A DNA stretch of 64,000 nt from Thermothelomyces thermophilus ATCC 42464 (GCF_000226095.1 NC_016472.1:9672001-9736000); one strand, 5' to 3'; numbered from the stretch's first letter, positions 10,205 to 21,334 are shown. Notes: generated from the letters alone by a model not told the origin. Translations and numbers: made by a program.

Positions 10205-13098
10205 TTATTGCCAGTTCTTATGGAAACTAAAGGCGCTCAACCGATTCCTCGGCTTCCCCGGCCCGAACGTGGCCGCCCTGGTCCTCTCGACCACCTCGCT
10301 CGGCGCGAACCCGTAGTACACCTTCCCGGCCAACAACAGTCCGCCCGGCCCCGTGGCGCCGCCGCCGCTGCCGCCAGCAGCAGCCGCCGCCGCAGCGCCC
10401 ATCCACAGGCCCGGCACGGCCATGGCGAAGGCGGCGGGGGTCCCGACGCTCGGAGTGGGCCCGGTCCCGCCGCCGCTGCCAACACCACCATTATTATTAT
10501 ACCCAGCACCGGCAGTACCGCCGGCGCCGGCGCCGGCGGCGATGACGCCGTAGCGGAGCTCGACGTCGAGGACCTCCGCGGGTACCTTCCCCCACTTGCT
10601 CGCCTTGCCCTCCCAGGGGAGCGCGTCCAGGCAGGGGGCGCGGGTGGCGGCGACGATGCTGGAGACGCGGGCGTCGCGCGGGCGGAAGTCGTTCTGCGCG
10701 AGCGCCGCCGACCCCAGCACGACGGCGAACAGGGCGGCGCCCACCGCCGCCGCGTAGGCGCCCCACAGGTCGCGCTGCTTGTACTCGTACGCGTTGGTCA
10801 AGCGCGTGCGCACGCACGGGTAGGTTGGGAAGCGGGTGGAGTTGTTGTTGTTGTTGTTGTTGTCGTCGTCGTCGTCATCGCCGCCGGGGGTGGTGGCGGG
10901 GAAGCTGGCCGGGGTGGTGACGCCGCTGCGCTGGTCCGGCCGGGCGGCCCACGAGACGATGACGAATTGCGGGTTGGATAGCAGCGATAGCGTCATGTTC
11001 TCGTAAAACGCCTGGATCTCGGAGATGAGATTGGGCACGGGCAGGTACGTCTCGGTGTCGATCAGGCGCGTCTTGGACGCGTCGGTCTCGACGATGGCGT
11101 AGGGGGCGTACTGGATCTGGCCGCCGAGGTATGCGCGCATGCGCTTGCCGAGCGAGTGGTACGCGGCCGTGACGCGGTAGTTTTCCACGTCGGCGGGCAG
11201 GACGTAGTTGGACTCCGGGACCGCCGTCGTGTTGTCCTTGGTCCCGTCGGTGGCGTACCGGCCGGGAACGAAGGTGGTGTTGATGATGGGGCGGAGGTAG
11301 TCCCGCTTGAGGACTGTGGTGATCTGCTCCGAGAAGGTGTGGTTGAATCGGACAGTATAGTTGGTAAGGTAGTGCTCGCAGCGGACGACGGCGGCCTCGA
11401 AGGCCGTGTCCCAGCCCGGCACCGTCCGGTTTTCGGGAGGCTTGCCCTGCCCCGTATGGGCCGAGTAGCCGATCCACAGCACGGGCTCCGTCCGGAAGGC
11501 TCCGAGATGCTTTGGATAGGGAGGCTTCATCTTGGGAATACCACCGGGGAAGACGTCCACCTGGTTGCTGGCATACTCCCCCTCGTCGACCACGGCCAAG
11601 TAGCCGTAATTGCCGTTAGGCGCCAGCTCGCCGGCGTTGAAGGGCACGCCCTGCCGCTTGAGCGCGTCCTCGTCAAGCCGCCGACCCCTCGCCAGCTCGG
11701 AGCATTTGTAGCCCGGCGCCTTGAACGAGATGACGTAGCTGCAGTTCCACCCGCCGCCGCACGTCTCAAGGCCGGCGTCGCGCCTGGGAATGACGGCGCC
11801 GGTGAGGGCGCTCTGGGCCGCCACGAGCTCCAGCTGGGGGCTGCTCTCGGTCCAGTAGTCAAAGAAGGTCTCGTTGAAGGGTGTGTCCACCAAGCCCACC
11901 GAGTCTGCGACGGTGCTGTTCCAGAGCGAGAGCGAGAGGCCCCGGTATCCGTTGAGCTGGTCGAGCAGCCTCCAGTTCTTCCACTTCTCGGCCTCGAAGT
12001 TGAGAGTGCGGATGCCATAGCACTGATCGTGCTTGACCTCGGTCCGCGGAGCTACTGTCAAGGTGGCCGGAGTAAGAATGACGGTCAGGGGAAAGAGCCT
12101 GTAAGAAGTCAACAAGAACTGTTCCGCAATATTCCCGGGAGTATTTCGTCGGCCGAGATGCCACAATCGGGACGAGGTGACGCGCCGGGGAGGGAGGGGG
12201 AGAGGGGGAGAGAGAGAGAGATGGGACACACTGACCATGCTAGAGCGGCCAGGCACACGGCTACACGAGCCTTCTTGATGAACTCCCAGTTCAGCAGGGA
12301 CTGCGGCTCGCTCGCCGCAGCGAACAAGCAGTCGATGGTCCGGAGTCGCAGCGTGTTGTGGATGACGGTCACCCAGATCTGCTGCTGATAGGCGAAGATG
12401 ACGGCGGCCACGAGAGATGCCTTGACGGCATAGGACAATAAACCGCCGAAGCGCATCATGCGGATCTGGTCGTCGGCGGGCTTCCCGTCAAGGCTGGTGT
12501 AGAAAGCGTGGTGACCGACGGCGAAGGCGAGCCCGAGGAAGAACATGAGGTACATGGGCCACCCGCCCGATGCCATCCTCCACCCGGTTGAGTTGGCAAA
12601 CCGGTCAAGGAGAGAGCTCCCGGGGCCATCAGGTGGCGGCGCTGCGCTGTCATATGGGTGATGGTAGTACGGGGGGTGGTGGTGGTGGTGGTAGTAGGAG
12701 TAGTATGGGGCTCCATCCTGGCCGGCGACGGGATACTCGTGGACCGCAAAGTTGGACTTGGACGTCGGGTGAACCGGCGGTGGAGAGGTTGACGGGCTGT
12801 CGCTGTCCTGCTCGAGCGAGTCCCGAGTGACTGCATAATAGTGATTATAGCTCGCCGGAACCTGCGCGATCCCGTCTGTGGCTTCGATGCCCAGGCCCGT
12901 GCTGGAGGGCATAGGCGCAAAGGAAACTTGAGAGCGTTGTGGCGGGGATGCTGGCGAGTCGAGGTCCGGCGTTGGCGCTATCGCATCCCACCCGCTGTTG
13001 TTCCCTTGCTGCCGTCCGTGCTCGGGCCCGTGGTGTTGAAGGTATGGATCATAGTCGCCATAGCCCGGCCGACCCTGTGCCGACGGTCGTTGCTCCAT
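10205..13098 (-). CDS. Large fungal multi-pass membrane protein with extracellular domain (uncharacterised family)
   Basis: Exons 13098..12236 and 12098..10205 sum to 2757 bases, giving 918 residues; the 137-base intron (GTCAGT...ACAG) splits a Trp codon between two hydrophobic halves. Residues 1-165 are disordered with His- and Pro-rich runs. Membrane spans are visible at about 181-203, 219-237 and 276-303, followed by a ~430-residue extracellular-type region with many N-x-S/T sites, paired Cys and aromatic motifs, then a fourth span near 732-752. The C-terminal tail is a Gly/Ala-rich low-complexity region ending 'FHKNWQ'. The three-spans, ectodomain, one-span layout is one I know from uncharacterised Sordariomycete proteins, some of which carry the misleading label 'formylmethionine deformylase-like'; no deformylase motif is visible here. 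A plasma-membrane or vacuolar location is inferred. Confidence 0.85.
10842..10877. repeat. Coding trinucleotide repeat (Asn run then Asp run)
   Basis: GTT units followed by GTC units on the plus strand encode a poly-Asn and poly-Asp stretch in the ectodomain of the membrane protein, just before its last predicted membrane span. It is slippage-prone. Confidence 0.85.
12187..12221. repeat. G/A-rich simple repeat in the intron of the membrane-protein gene
   Basis: Plus-strand GGGA and GAGA units lie just inside the 5' end of the intron. On the coding strand this is a polypyrimidine tract. Confidence 0.8.
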
Positions 13099-14555
13099 GG
13101 TGGCGGCCAGAAAGAAGAGCTGGGAGATGCATGCATGGGATTGCCAAGGTGGAACGACGAGGGGAGTTTGCGGAAACTTGACGCATGCACGCCATGTCTC
13201 CGAGGGCTAGCGGTGATGATGAGATGGGCCTCTTTTGCTGCGGCCCGAGGATGGCGCCACGTTACACCACCATCCCAAAAGGTAAGAACCGCGTCACATA
13301 CTGTGTAGTGTAGAATGTTGGCTCGGACGAGACCGGGGAAGCCGGGGGGCTTGCTCTCTTTGACCATGGATAGCCGAGAGTACTCCGTACGGATAGCCAC
13401 AGTACTTCGGGCTTGGTCGTAAGTTCATAAGATGCTCGGGTTCGCCGTCATTGAGCACTTCTCAACGGCGTAACTAAACACCATCGATCTGGTTTCCACA
13501 GCCGTACGCCAAAAATAGATACAATACATACCTGACCAAGCCGTCTGCTGCTTGAGCCTGCTGTCTCTTGTCTCTTTTCATTCTGCGCGGTGAGCCGAAA
13601 GAGAACATAGCCTCCCCCCAGTCAGCAGAGGCAGTGGCTGTGGGAATGTGCAGGGATGCGAAGTCCAGCCGCGGCGATCATGCATGCCGCCCTGCAACGT
13701 TGAGCCAACAGCTCCCCGCGAGCTGCACTTGCGAGTGGCCGCCAACGATGAGGCATCGCAGCCGACGCTTGGCTCCACTTTTTCTTGCGATGCTGGTGGG
13801 TCGCAAAATCTGCGTATTCGTGATAGAGATGCATTTTTGGCGCGAGGATCCCGTTCGCGTTCCCGGACCGGGGCCGCCTCCGTAACGACTGCAAACGGCG
13901 TCGAGGATACGAATCAACCGCGCGTTCGACCCTCGAGGCTTAGTGCTGGCTCGCTTATACCGTCGGAGCCTCCTGTTGAATTGACAGGCGGTTCAGGAAG
14001 ATGGATCTGAGGCGCCTGACCGCAGCGTAGGCATGGCTGCCTAGCGCGAACGCCATAATTATAGCCTAATGTGAGGGGTAACTAAGGAGGGGCAACGAGC
14101 TATTTTATAGGGTAGGGGCGATGCCTACGACGGAGGAAAAAGGAGGTTATGATCATCATTAATCAATCCTATTGCCCTGCTCCTAAACACACTCTGCTGC
14201 CTCCACGAGCTGTAGAACCGCCTCCGTAAGAGGCTTTAATCCTGTAACTGTGGAATCGTGGCTGATCCGACCAGCGCTTCAAAGCGAATTTTCCGACCTG
14301 CCCCGGTCGAACCCCGCGTTGAAGACTACCCAAAGCTGCTCAACAGAGCGGCTGGCCCTCCTGCACAGGGCACGCGCGCAGGAACCGCGTCCTCAACCAT
14401 CTCTGTGGGGGGAACGCAATCGACACTTACTAGGAGCGCTCGAGCGGCATCTAAGCCGCATGGGCGCAGCACGAGAGCGGATGCCTTATAATATGTAAAA
14501 TAGCGTGGAGGGACCGCTTGCCCTAACTGGGCGGGGCGATTGCCCTTGCGGTGTA

Positions 14556-14585
14556 AGAGATTATATATATATATATATAATCTCT
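14556..14585. repeat. Perfect 30-bp palindrome with (TA)n core
   Basis: AGAGA and TCTCT arms flank a 20-base TTATA...TATAA core; all 30 bases are self-complementary. It could form a cruciform. It is not next to a gene end that would make it an obvious terminator. Confidence 0.85.
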
Positions 14586-14607
14586 CTTAAGAAATATATA
14601 CTCTACC

Positions 14608-14627
14608 AGATTCCTGTCAAGGAATCT
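14608..14627. repeat. Short inverted repeat (7-bp arms, 6-bp loop)
   Basis: AGATTCC pairs with GGAATCT across TGTCAA. It lies 22 bases after the 30-bp TA palindrome, and the two together may mark the end of a small mobile element. Confidence 0.6.
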
Positions 14628-15636
14628 GAGCAAGTTCTTCATGAAACTGGCTTCTTAGCTTTATCATGATGTAAACGGATAGCCGGAATTCATGTGGCCC
14701 TACCAAGTTTGTGGATACGGATCGCTCTCGTTCGAGATACGCTTGACACCCCAATATTCGGTCGATTTGCTACAGCTTCTTTCTTGAGCCTGTCAACCAC
14801 TAAAGGGTTTTCTTCTTTTACTTTCTTTTACTCAATGCAATTCCTAGTAACAGACTTCTCTTGTTGTAGGTACTCGATGAAGGAAAATGTAAGACTGGGC
14901 AATGATGGATCGTGGACTTACTGTTTCGCTATAGGCTCGATAGACCACGCATGGCACTTGACTTGCTCTACCTTCTCGACCTTCGCAAGGGGGTTCTCCG
15001 TAGTTTATAGTCTAGCTTTGGGCAGTCTTTGGCTCATCCTTTGTCAAGCTGAGCCTCGAGGATAGAGTTCGGGGTTCTATATTGGCAGTAAAGTGTCGGC
15101 AACGAGTTGAGGTATCTGGAACCATAGCAACCGATGCCCCTTTAATCTGCTTGGCGATGTCCTTTAGCTTAGGTCTGGAAAGAGAAAGGTAGATGCCTAC
15201 TCAACTGTTGCAGCACTTGATATAATAATACCTTAGCTGGGGAGTGTGGGAATAGCTTCTTCAAGCCAACGGCAGAGAAGGTAGCAGCTCAATATGTAGA
15301 AATGTTCTAGACCTATACTCACCTAGTTGTCCGGACGGATCTCTACGGAGCTGGACAAGAGTCGGATAGCGGAAGCTTTCGGAGGGCGTCTGTTTCAGGG
15401 GTGCTTGCCCCTAAGGCTTCGCAACCGTGGGGCCGATTAATCAGCGAAATCAAGGAGACTGGGAAACCTGCCGAATGAAGATCTCAAACTGTGCCTGTTT
15501 TACTGAATCATATTTGTGATTCTAATTGTTTGTTTGACTCTAATATATTCGTCTGATTATCTGAGCTCGAAAAAAACGCTGCTTGAGAGTAGTACTACTA
15601 GGCTCCGATGATGGTCCAAGCCAGGTGCTGATCACA

Positions 15637-17589
15637 CTATATTAACCAGTGCTTTACCATCCAAGGCCTCTCCTCTAGGTCTTTCCCTCTGGCAGAAAGC
15701 CGCTCATATCGGTCTCCCAAGATGAAACGCTCGGCCCGTTCGTTTAGTGCGTCTTCCTTCGACTTCGTCCACTCCTGACCAGCTTGAAAACCCAGAACCT
15801 CCCGCCTCGCATATGCCCAGTTGGTCCATTTCCAAGGCCATGCAAAGTCGGCATAAAACCGCGCGAAACCGTCCTCGCCCCCAAGACAGGCCAACGATTT
15901 CAGGATACGGTTGTATCCAGCAAGCACTTGCTTTCCCTGTGCTCGAGAAAGCTTGTCGCGACGGTCGGGTCCGTTGGGCACATGCGATAACGAACCCGCC
16001 ATGGTCAACCGTAGTGTGAGACTAGAAGCTCTTATTTTGTGCTTGACCCAGTCGACGGTTGCAATCCAGTCCTGTAGAGCGGGATGCCCGTCGTCGGGCC
16101 AACACATATGATTGTATGGCTGGAAGATCAGTTCGAGAAAGCGGAGGTAGCCTAAGCAGTCGGCGGGGACCACCTCCCTCAAGAATTGGCTCGCTGCAAA
16201 ACGCTTGGCCGGGTAGGCACGGGGTTGTACTTCGCGCCAGTTGCCCGACTCTATCGACTCCCAGTCTAGGCGGTTGTTACCCTCGAGCCACCGGACAGGC
16301 TCATAAGCCTTGAAAGCAACGCAGGGGTTGAATGCTCTACTGTCGCTGACAACGAACCGATTACGAGAAAAGAAGACAAACTTGGCGTCTTCCGAAAGAG
16401 CACGGCAGACGAGGAACAAGGGCGTAGGCGGGGCCCAGCATCTGCAGGCGGATGAGAAGGCGGCGTGTCGAAGGCGGCAGAAACAACCGATGGAGCCACG
16501 CCATAATTCGTTGTCCGGCAACCATATCCGTTCCTGGTAATAGCATCCCCGAAACTGGCATCCATGGTGCCAGTGAAGGTCAGAGGGGCATGGGAAGTCG
16601 CCCGGTGGGTAGCAGCCTTCGGCGGGGTATCGATACCCGCGATCTCGCCTACTCCACATGACTTCCCTCCAAGGGGTGATAAGGTCGGTATACTCGAGGA
16701 TATGAAGACGTAGCTCACGGGGGAGGCTGAGGATGCGAGGGCCCGACGGACTTGATGGGGGTTCCGGCGTACGGCAGGCTTGCAGCGCCGCGTTCCTTGC
16801 GATCCGGGTGAGTTCAGCATTCGGACTTTTGCAAAGCCGAACGTGACAGTCCTTTAGCTCCGGAAGCGAAGAGAGTGGCGCGACAACTTTAGTCACGGTA
16901 TCCATGACGTCGGCCTCTTGTGGATCAAGGTCGCATACCAAGGCGAGCCGAAGGCCACCAGGCTTGATCCTCGAAGATAGGTAATCTGCTGTCCGTAGCC
17001 ATTCGTCTAGCATCGGCCCGGCCGTAGAGCAGGAGCTCCGAAGTGGCTTATCGTGATGGGCTGTATGATGTCTCTGGCAGCGGTCCGGTTCATGCAGACC
17101 ATTGAACCTTAGGTCGTCGCAGCACTCGCCGCCCGCCTCGTCTTCGCTGCGGTGATGACAAGAAGCTTGGTTCAACACGATCTTGAGACTGACCAATGAC
17201 GCAAGCGACGAGGCGGTGAGGTTTCGCACCGGCTGAAGCGACGGTTCGACGTCGTGCCCGGGTCCGCGCACGTGTCTGTAGTGGATGACGAATCGGTTGG
17301 ACGAGTACAGCAAGGCGGACGCTTCGCTGTAGATGAGGCGGCAGGAGAGCAATAGCCCGTGAAAGTCAACCTGCATCATGGACCGGCTGACTGAACCGTC
17401 CAGGTCAAACAGCATCGGTAAACCATCCCAACGTGCTACGCCAAGGTGCAGGTAAATGCGGCGTCGAACAGAACGGGGGAGGCGCAGAAGGAAACAGGAA
17501 CTTGAAGAATGAGACGCGCCATGCAACGGCGGCGCCATTTGGGCACCTGTGCCCGACGCAGTCGAAACCGGGTCGAGCAGGATGGTCAT
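15637..17589 (-). CDS. Protein with two F-box-like motifs, single exon
   Basis: An uninterrupted frame of 650 residues from the ATG at 17589. Residues about 33-50 ('LLRLPRSVRRRIYLHLG') and about 283-300 ('ILSLPRELRLHILEYTD') both fit the L-P-x-E/S-[LV]-R-x-x-I-[YL] pattern of fungal F-box-like domains, each followed by 'LLLSCRLIYSEASALLYSSNRF' or 'LVCRALSEDAKFVFFSRNRF'-type helices with a terminal 'NRFV'. The gene thus looks like an internal duplication of one module. The second half also has a Cys/His cluster ('HWHHGCQFRGCYYQE', 'GCFCR'). Such proteins usually recruit substrates to SCF ubiquitin ligases; targets are unknown. The frame continues upstream to a possible start at 17775, but those 62 codons are translated from a 7-bp tandem repeat and a telomere-like motif, so I prefer 17589. 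Confidence 0.82.
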   Translation of the reverse strand: MTILLDPVSTASGTGAQMAPPLHGASHSSSSCFLLRLPRSVRRRIYLHLGVARWDGLPMLFDLDGSVSRSMMQVDFHGLLLSCRLIYSEASALLYSSNRFVIHYRHVRGPGHDVEPSLQPVRNLTASSLASLVSLKIVLNQASCHHRSEDEAGGECCDDLRFNGLHEPDRCQRHHTAHHDKPLRSSCSTAGPMLDEWLRTADYLSSRIKPGGLRLALVCDLDPQEADVMDTVTKVVAPLSSLPELKDCHVRLCKSPNAELTRIARNAALQACRTPEPPSSPSGPRILSLPRELRLHILEYTDLITPWREVMWSRRDRGYRYPAEGCYPPGDFPCPSDLHWHHGCQFRGCYYQERIWLPDNELWRGSIGCFCRLRHAAFSSACRCWAPPTPLFLVCRALSEDAKFVFFSRNRFVVSDSRAFNPCVAFKAYEPVRWLEGNNRLDWESIESGNWREVQPRAYPAKRFAASQFLREVVPADCLGYLRFLELIFQPYNHMCWPDDGHPALQDWIATVDWVKHKIRASSLTLRLTMAGSLSHVPNGPDRRDKLSRAQGKQVLAGYNRILKSLACLGGEDGFARFYADFAWPWKWTNWAYARREVLGFQAGQEWTKSKEDALNERAERFILGDRYERLSARGKDLEERPWMVKHWLI

Positions 17590-17619
17590 ATTGAGAACGG
17601 CGTGGATGGAATTTTGGCG

Positions 17620-17652
17620 ATGTGGGATGTGGGATGTGGGATGTAGGATGTA
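17620..17652. repeat. 7-bp tandem repeat (GGGATGT)
   Basis: About four to five units of GGGATGT, the last two degenerate, lie 31-63 bases upstream of the preferred start codon of the double F-box gene. They are probably in its 5' leader. Confidence 0.85.
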
Positions 17653-17759
17653 GCAGCGTCGCTGAGACGCGAGAAGTTGTGGCCACGAACAAGCTGGAAG
17701 GAACGGTTGCAGCACCGAAGACTGCAGCAGTTGGTTGGTTCGCGTGGTTGGCTTGGGCA

Positions 17760-17771
17760 GGGTTAGGGTTA
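17760..17771. promoter_or_regulatory. Telomere-like motif (two TTAGGG-type units) upstream of the F-box gene
   Basis: GGGTTAGGGTTA on the plus strand reads TAACCCTAACCC toward the gene. Such motifs bind Myb/telobox-type factors in other fungi; here the role is an inference from position only, 171 bases before the start codon. Confidence 0.4.
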
Positions 17772-19191
17772 TCACGCAAACTTGCTAAAAGGGCAGAGTG
17801 TGTGTGTGGTTGGACTTTGGAAGTTACCGTACGGTCCTCTTCAGGTTTGCACGGATACTAAGTACATTAACTGCCCTTTTTTTCGGGAGTGCGTACATCT
17901 CCCTTTTATCTCGGCCTCGTGGGAGTTTGCAAGAGCACACCATATTAATCAACATGAAGCTAGTATCTGTTGACTCGGACTGTCTGATTGTTCTATGATC
18001 AACACCGGTTGGCATTAAGAGAGCGCGCATCTCGGGCTATATATCATGTCGCACAGAAGTCCTTGCATGTCAACAGTCAATCCCTTACGTAGATCATTGA
18101 GAGTCAATCATCCAAACGAGGAGAACTGTGCCTCAAGGTATAGGTGCATGTTGGTCAGGTCAACATGTTCCCAACCACGTACATACAGGCCACCAGACCT
18201 GACTTCAGATGAATAGTCGGTACTCAGCTTAGTTTCAGACGAGACAGGACTAGCCCAGGCCATGAACCCGCAACCAAGCCGTGTAGGTAAAGTAGGCAAC
18301 CCTTCACGGCCTGATCTGCGCCCTGCGCCCCAACGTTACATTGCTACACTGGTACATCAAGCCAACAGGCGGACAGTAAGTGCAGGTGGTATTAGACGAG
18401 ACCGGCTGGCCAACTGTAAAGACCGCAAGGCCGCAACCAACCCGGGGCGATTTACTTAGTGGCCCACGACCGGGCTCCTTCGGCACACGCTAGGCCGGAG
18501 GCTGTTCCAAACCAACTGAGCATGATTTTAAGTCGAGTTTCACCCTACCGGCATTACAAGTGCCAGAAGTGAGCGGGAAAGGGATGTCACTCCAGAGGCC
18601 TTGGGCCACCATGGTTGTCGCTGGGCTCGAGCAAGCCGCAATAGCCAAGTCGCGAGCCGCCATGGCCCCCGTCAAGCTGAATGAACTTCAGGCTCGCCCG
18701 GTTTCAAGCCAGGACTGTCCTCGTTCTGAAGCAATCTAGGGCCAACAGACAATAGGCTTAGCTGGAACAGGGAGCTGCAGCCGAAGACGAGCCTCTTCGT
18801 AAGACTATGTCAATGCTAGGATGAAGGGATTCATAAGTCGGGCCACTCCGCTCAACAGTCTTCTGATTGCCAGCATCAGACGTCTGATACACTAGTAAAC
18901 TAGGGCACTCTTAACTTGCTCCTTCTGGTATTCTCGCAGGACGAGAGACTAGACTGATTACAGATTCAGCACATCGCGTCCGACACTACAACAACTCCTC
19001 CTTCACTCCTTCATCCTCTCGAGTCTCGAAAGCACTCGCTGGACGAGTATCGTAACTTACCGCCTACAGCATCGCCTGTTTTAATATACCTACTCTGTTG
19101 AACTCACTCGCTAGGCAAGTACGTTCCTTCGACCCGACGCTTCCCCCCTTTTCAACCGAACGTCGTCGCCCTCAAGCCAGCTCTTCGAGAT
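17772..19191. other. 1.4-kb intergenic region
   Basis: It lies between two divergently oriented genes and should contain both promoters. The last 150 bases before 19192 are pyrimidine-rich, as is common in fungal promoters. No gene or RNA was recognised. Confidence 0.5.
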
Positions 19192-20665
19192 ATGCAGCAA
19201 GAAGCCTACTCAGATTCCTGGATGTACAAATACCCGGACGACGATCCGGAAGGCGCAGCATGGCACAGGACAAGGAAATATCCCAACTTTCAAGAATTTA
19301 TACCGTGGACAACGCTCATGGACGAAGCTGAACACGCTTACCACTGGGTTAGTAACCAGCCTGGGGCTTGGACCAAAGGAGGACCTACCAAAAACGGGGC
19401 ATGTCTCGTGTCGGCGCTCTTTGTCCCCCGGCCTGACGGGGGCTGCATCTTCTTTTCGACGATCGGCAGAGGAAAGAGAGCCAACGAGATAATGGTACTC
19501 AAGAACCCGAGAGAGTGGGCACCTACATGGCTCGCTGCTAACGACGGCCGGCCAAACGCGATCCACTGTGAAGACGGGTCTTGCTACGACTTTGAGAAAT
19601 ACAACAGCGGCCTCCCAGCTTCGTACGATATCGCCAGTCATATGTCGGGGCTCAGCATAGGCGCCGGCAAGCCGTCTGCCGGCGCGCCGAAGCAAACCGG
19701 GCTCTCCAAGGGTCAGCCGTCCACCAACAATGTCTTCACGGCCTTCCAAGATATTGGCCAGGGGGAGGTAGATAGCCACGGCAACCCGGTGTACTACGGT
19801 ATTGTTTTTGACAGAAAGGGAAAGCGTACTACGCAAACGAGTTTCTGTCAACATCTACGGTATGACGATCGACCAGCGTCAGTACTTCTGCTTCAATTCG
19901 GAGGGAAATCCATTTAATAAACCCCCAGAGGTTTCTGAGAAGGATCCAAACCCCGCGAGAGCGAGCAAGCTGTACAAGTTGGCGAAAGCGTTATATTCGG
20001 GCAAAATGGCCGCCGCCTCGACTCTCCACGACCACCATGTTGTCCCTCAAACCCATCACGACCTGCCCACCCAGAACTATGGCCACGCCCTCTATGGTCA
20101 CGATGGCGGTGCTTATCCCCACCATGACAACAGCACCACTAACAGGCCCTCCACTGCTAGCAGCGGCAGCAGCGGCGGCAGCGGCGGCGAGTACACCACG
20201 CGCCCCGAAAGCCAAACCGGCACCACCGGCATCAGTGCCAGCTACGCATCCGTCCCGCGTACCGCCGCCTACGGCCAGCACTCGGGAGCTCACTACGACG
20301 CCGCGCCGAGCTCCCGCCCCTCCAGCCGGGACGGCGCCTATCAGGACCAGCCTCAGGCTAGTACTATGCCCAAAGGCGGCCCGGCTGGCGGCGGCGGCCC
20401 AAGCCAAACCCCGGCGGCGAGCAACCCAGCCGCGGCCCAAAAGGCCCCCTCGCCGCCGCGCAAGGTGAAGCTCGACGTTCCAAAGTCAAAGTCCAAGAAG
20501 TCCTTCACCGTACACGGCATCGATAAAGGCAAGCCCTATATCAAGGGCGTGGACGGTGACAAGGACGATCAGCACTACGAGGTATCCTACTCGGATAAGT
20601 ACAACCGGTTTTATATCTCGACAGGGCAGAGTAGGAAGGATAGGGTCTACCTCACCGCAGTCTGA
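19192..20665 (+). CDS. Uncharacterised fungal protein with two apparent frameshifts
   Basis: Coding sequence runs from the ATG at 19192 to TGA at 20665 but uses three frames. The first open part (19192 to about 19825) encodes a folded-looking domain ('WMYKYPDDDPEG', 'PWTTLMDEAEHAYHW', 'GGCIFFSTIGRG', 'HCEDGSCYDFEKY', 'GNPVYYGIVFD'). It continues one frame over for about 10 codons ('YYANEFLS', 19827-19853) and then in the third frame from about 19853 ('IYGMTIDQRQYFCFNS') to the end. Two single-base losses (one within 19808-19826, one at about 19853 where ACA and ATC share an A) would restore one protein of about 490 residues. The tail is low-complexity Gly/Ser/Pro and ends in a basic segment plus a conserved-looking 'FTVHGIDKGKPYIKG' block. 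The gene is either a recent pseudogene or carries assembly errors. No function is recognised. Confidence 0.65.
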
Positions 20666-21262
20666 GGTACTTTACCAGGTAGGTCAGCGGCGCTCTTGGT
20701 TAGACCATACCACACAGCGTATACTGATTGGTTTTGTACGATAAGTTGCGTAGCAAGGACTAGCATTGACGTTTTCCTTTACCGTTGAGACTAAGTGCCT
20801 ACTCGGGCGCACGGGTATGTTAATACTCCAGCTGTGACACCTAACATAGGTACCTATGCTTGATGTGTCTTAGCACCATACCACCGGTCTGAGTCTGTGC
20901 GCCGCGGCGCAGGTCCCAGGTCCGCAACTTGATCGCCTTGTCGACGCCACAAAACGTTGGCTGGGAATCCTTCGTTGGCGTGGCACAGTGTGATTGTGCT
21001 TGGAATGTGGAAGCGGGGGACGGCACGGTCCGGAGCCCGACAACAGAAATGGCAGGAACGGAAAACAAAGAAGGAATTCCTCCGCAACGTACCGAGTATG
21101 GCTGCAAGGCTGGAAAAGCAAGCTGACTACGGAATAGGCATGTGCAATCAGTTCCTGCTGGGAATGCAATCATGATTCCAGCCCGTGGTTGCCGGAGTCG
21201 AAACCATATTGGATGGAAGACAACAAAAACTAAGTGACCTAAGGTAGCTTAGGAAAAAGATG
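20666..21262. other. Intergenic, nothing recognised
   Basis: It lies between the frameshifted gene and the tRNA-Cys gene. Short frames on the minus strand have no motif support. Confidence 0.5.
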
Positions 21263-21334
21263 AGGACGAAACGCGATTTGAACGCGTGACCTACCGGACT
21301 GCAGCCGGTTGCTCTACCCCTGAGCTATCCGTCC
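21263..21334 (-). tRNA. tRNA-Cys (anticodon GCA), no intron
   Basis: The reverse complement folds as a full cloverleaf: 7-bp acceptor stem (GGACGGA with TTCGTCC, one G-U), D stem GCTC/GAGC, anticodon stem ACCGG/CCGGT with loop CTGCAGT giving anticodon GCA, and T stem ACGCG/CGCGT around TTCAAAT. The discriminator base is U, a cysteine identity element. Box A and box B are intact. Confidence 0.96.

Larger units (their letters stand above)
13099..15636. other. 2.5-kb intergenic region with hairpins and possible transposon debris
   Basis: No intact gene. A short stretch on the minus strand at about 15170-15080 reads like coding sequence, and next to it is a plausible but frame-breaking splice pair, so a decayed gene is possible. 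Palindromes near 14.56-14.63 kb are listed separately. The motif TACTCCGTA occurs near 13383. Confidence 0.4.

Noticed and set aside
10199-10981. Long plus-strand frames over the membrane-protein and FAD-oxidase genes (also 2403-3194 and 11156-12388)
   Set aside because: Antisense shadows of GC-rich genes; the minus-strand reading has splice sites, domains and membrane spans.
15060-15310. Possible two-exon gene on the minus strand ('KLKDIAKQIKGASVAM')
   Set aside because: The nearby GTATTA...TTCCAG pair does not keep an open frame in any phase; only an isolated coding-like patch remains.
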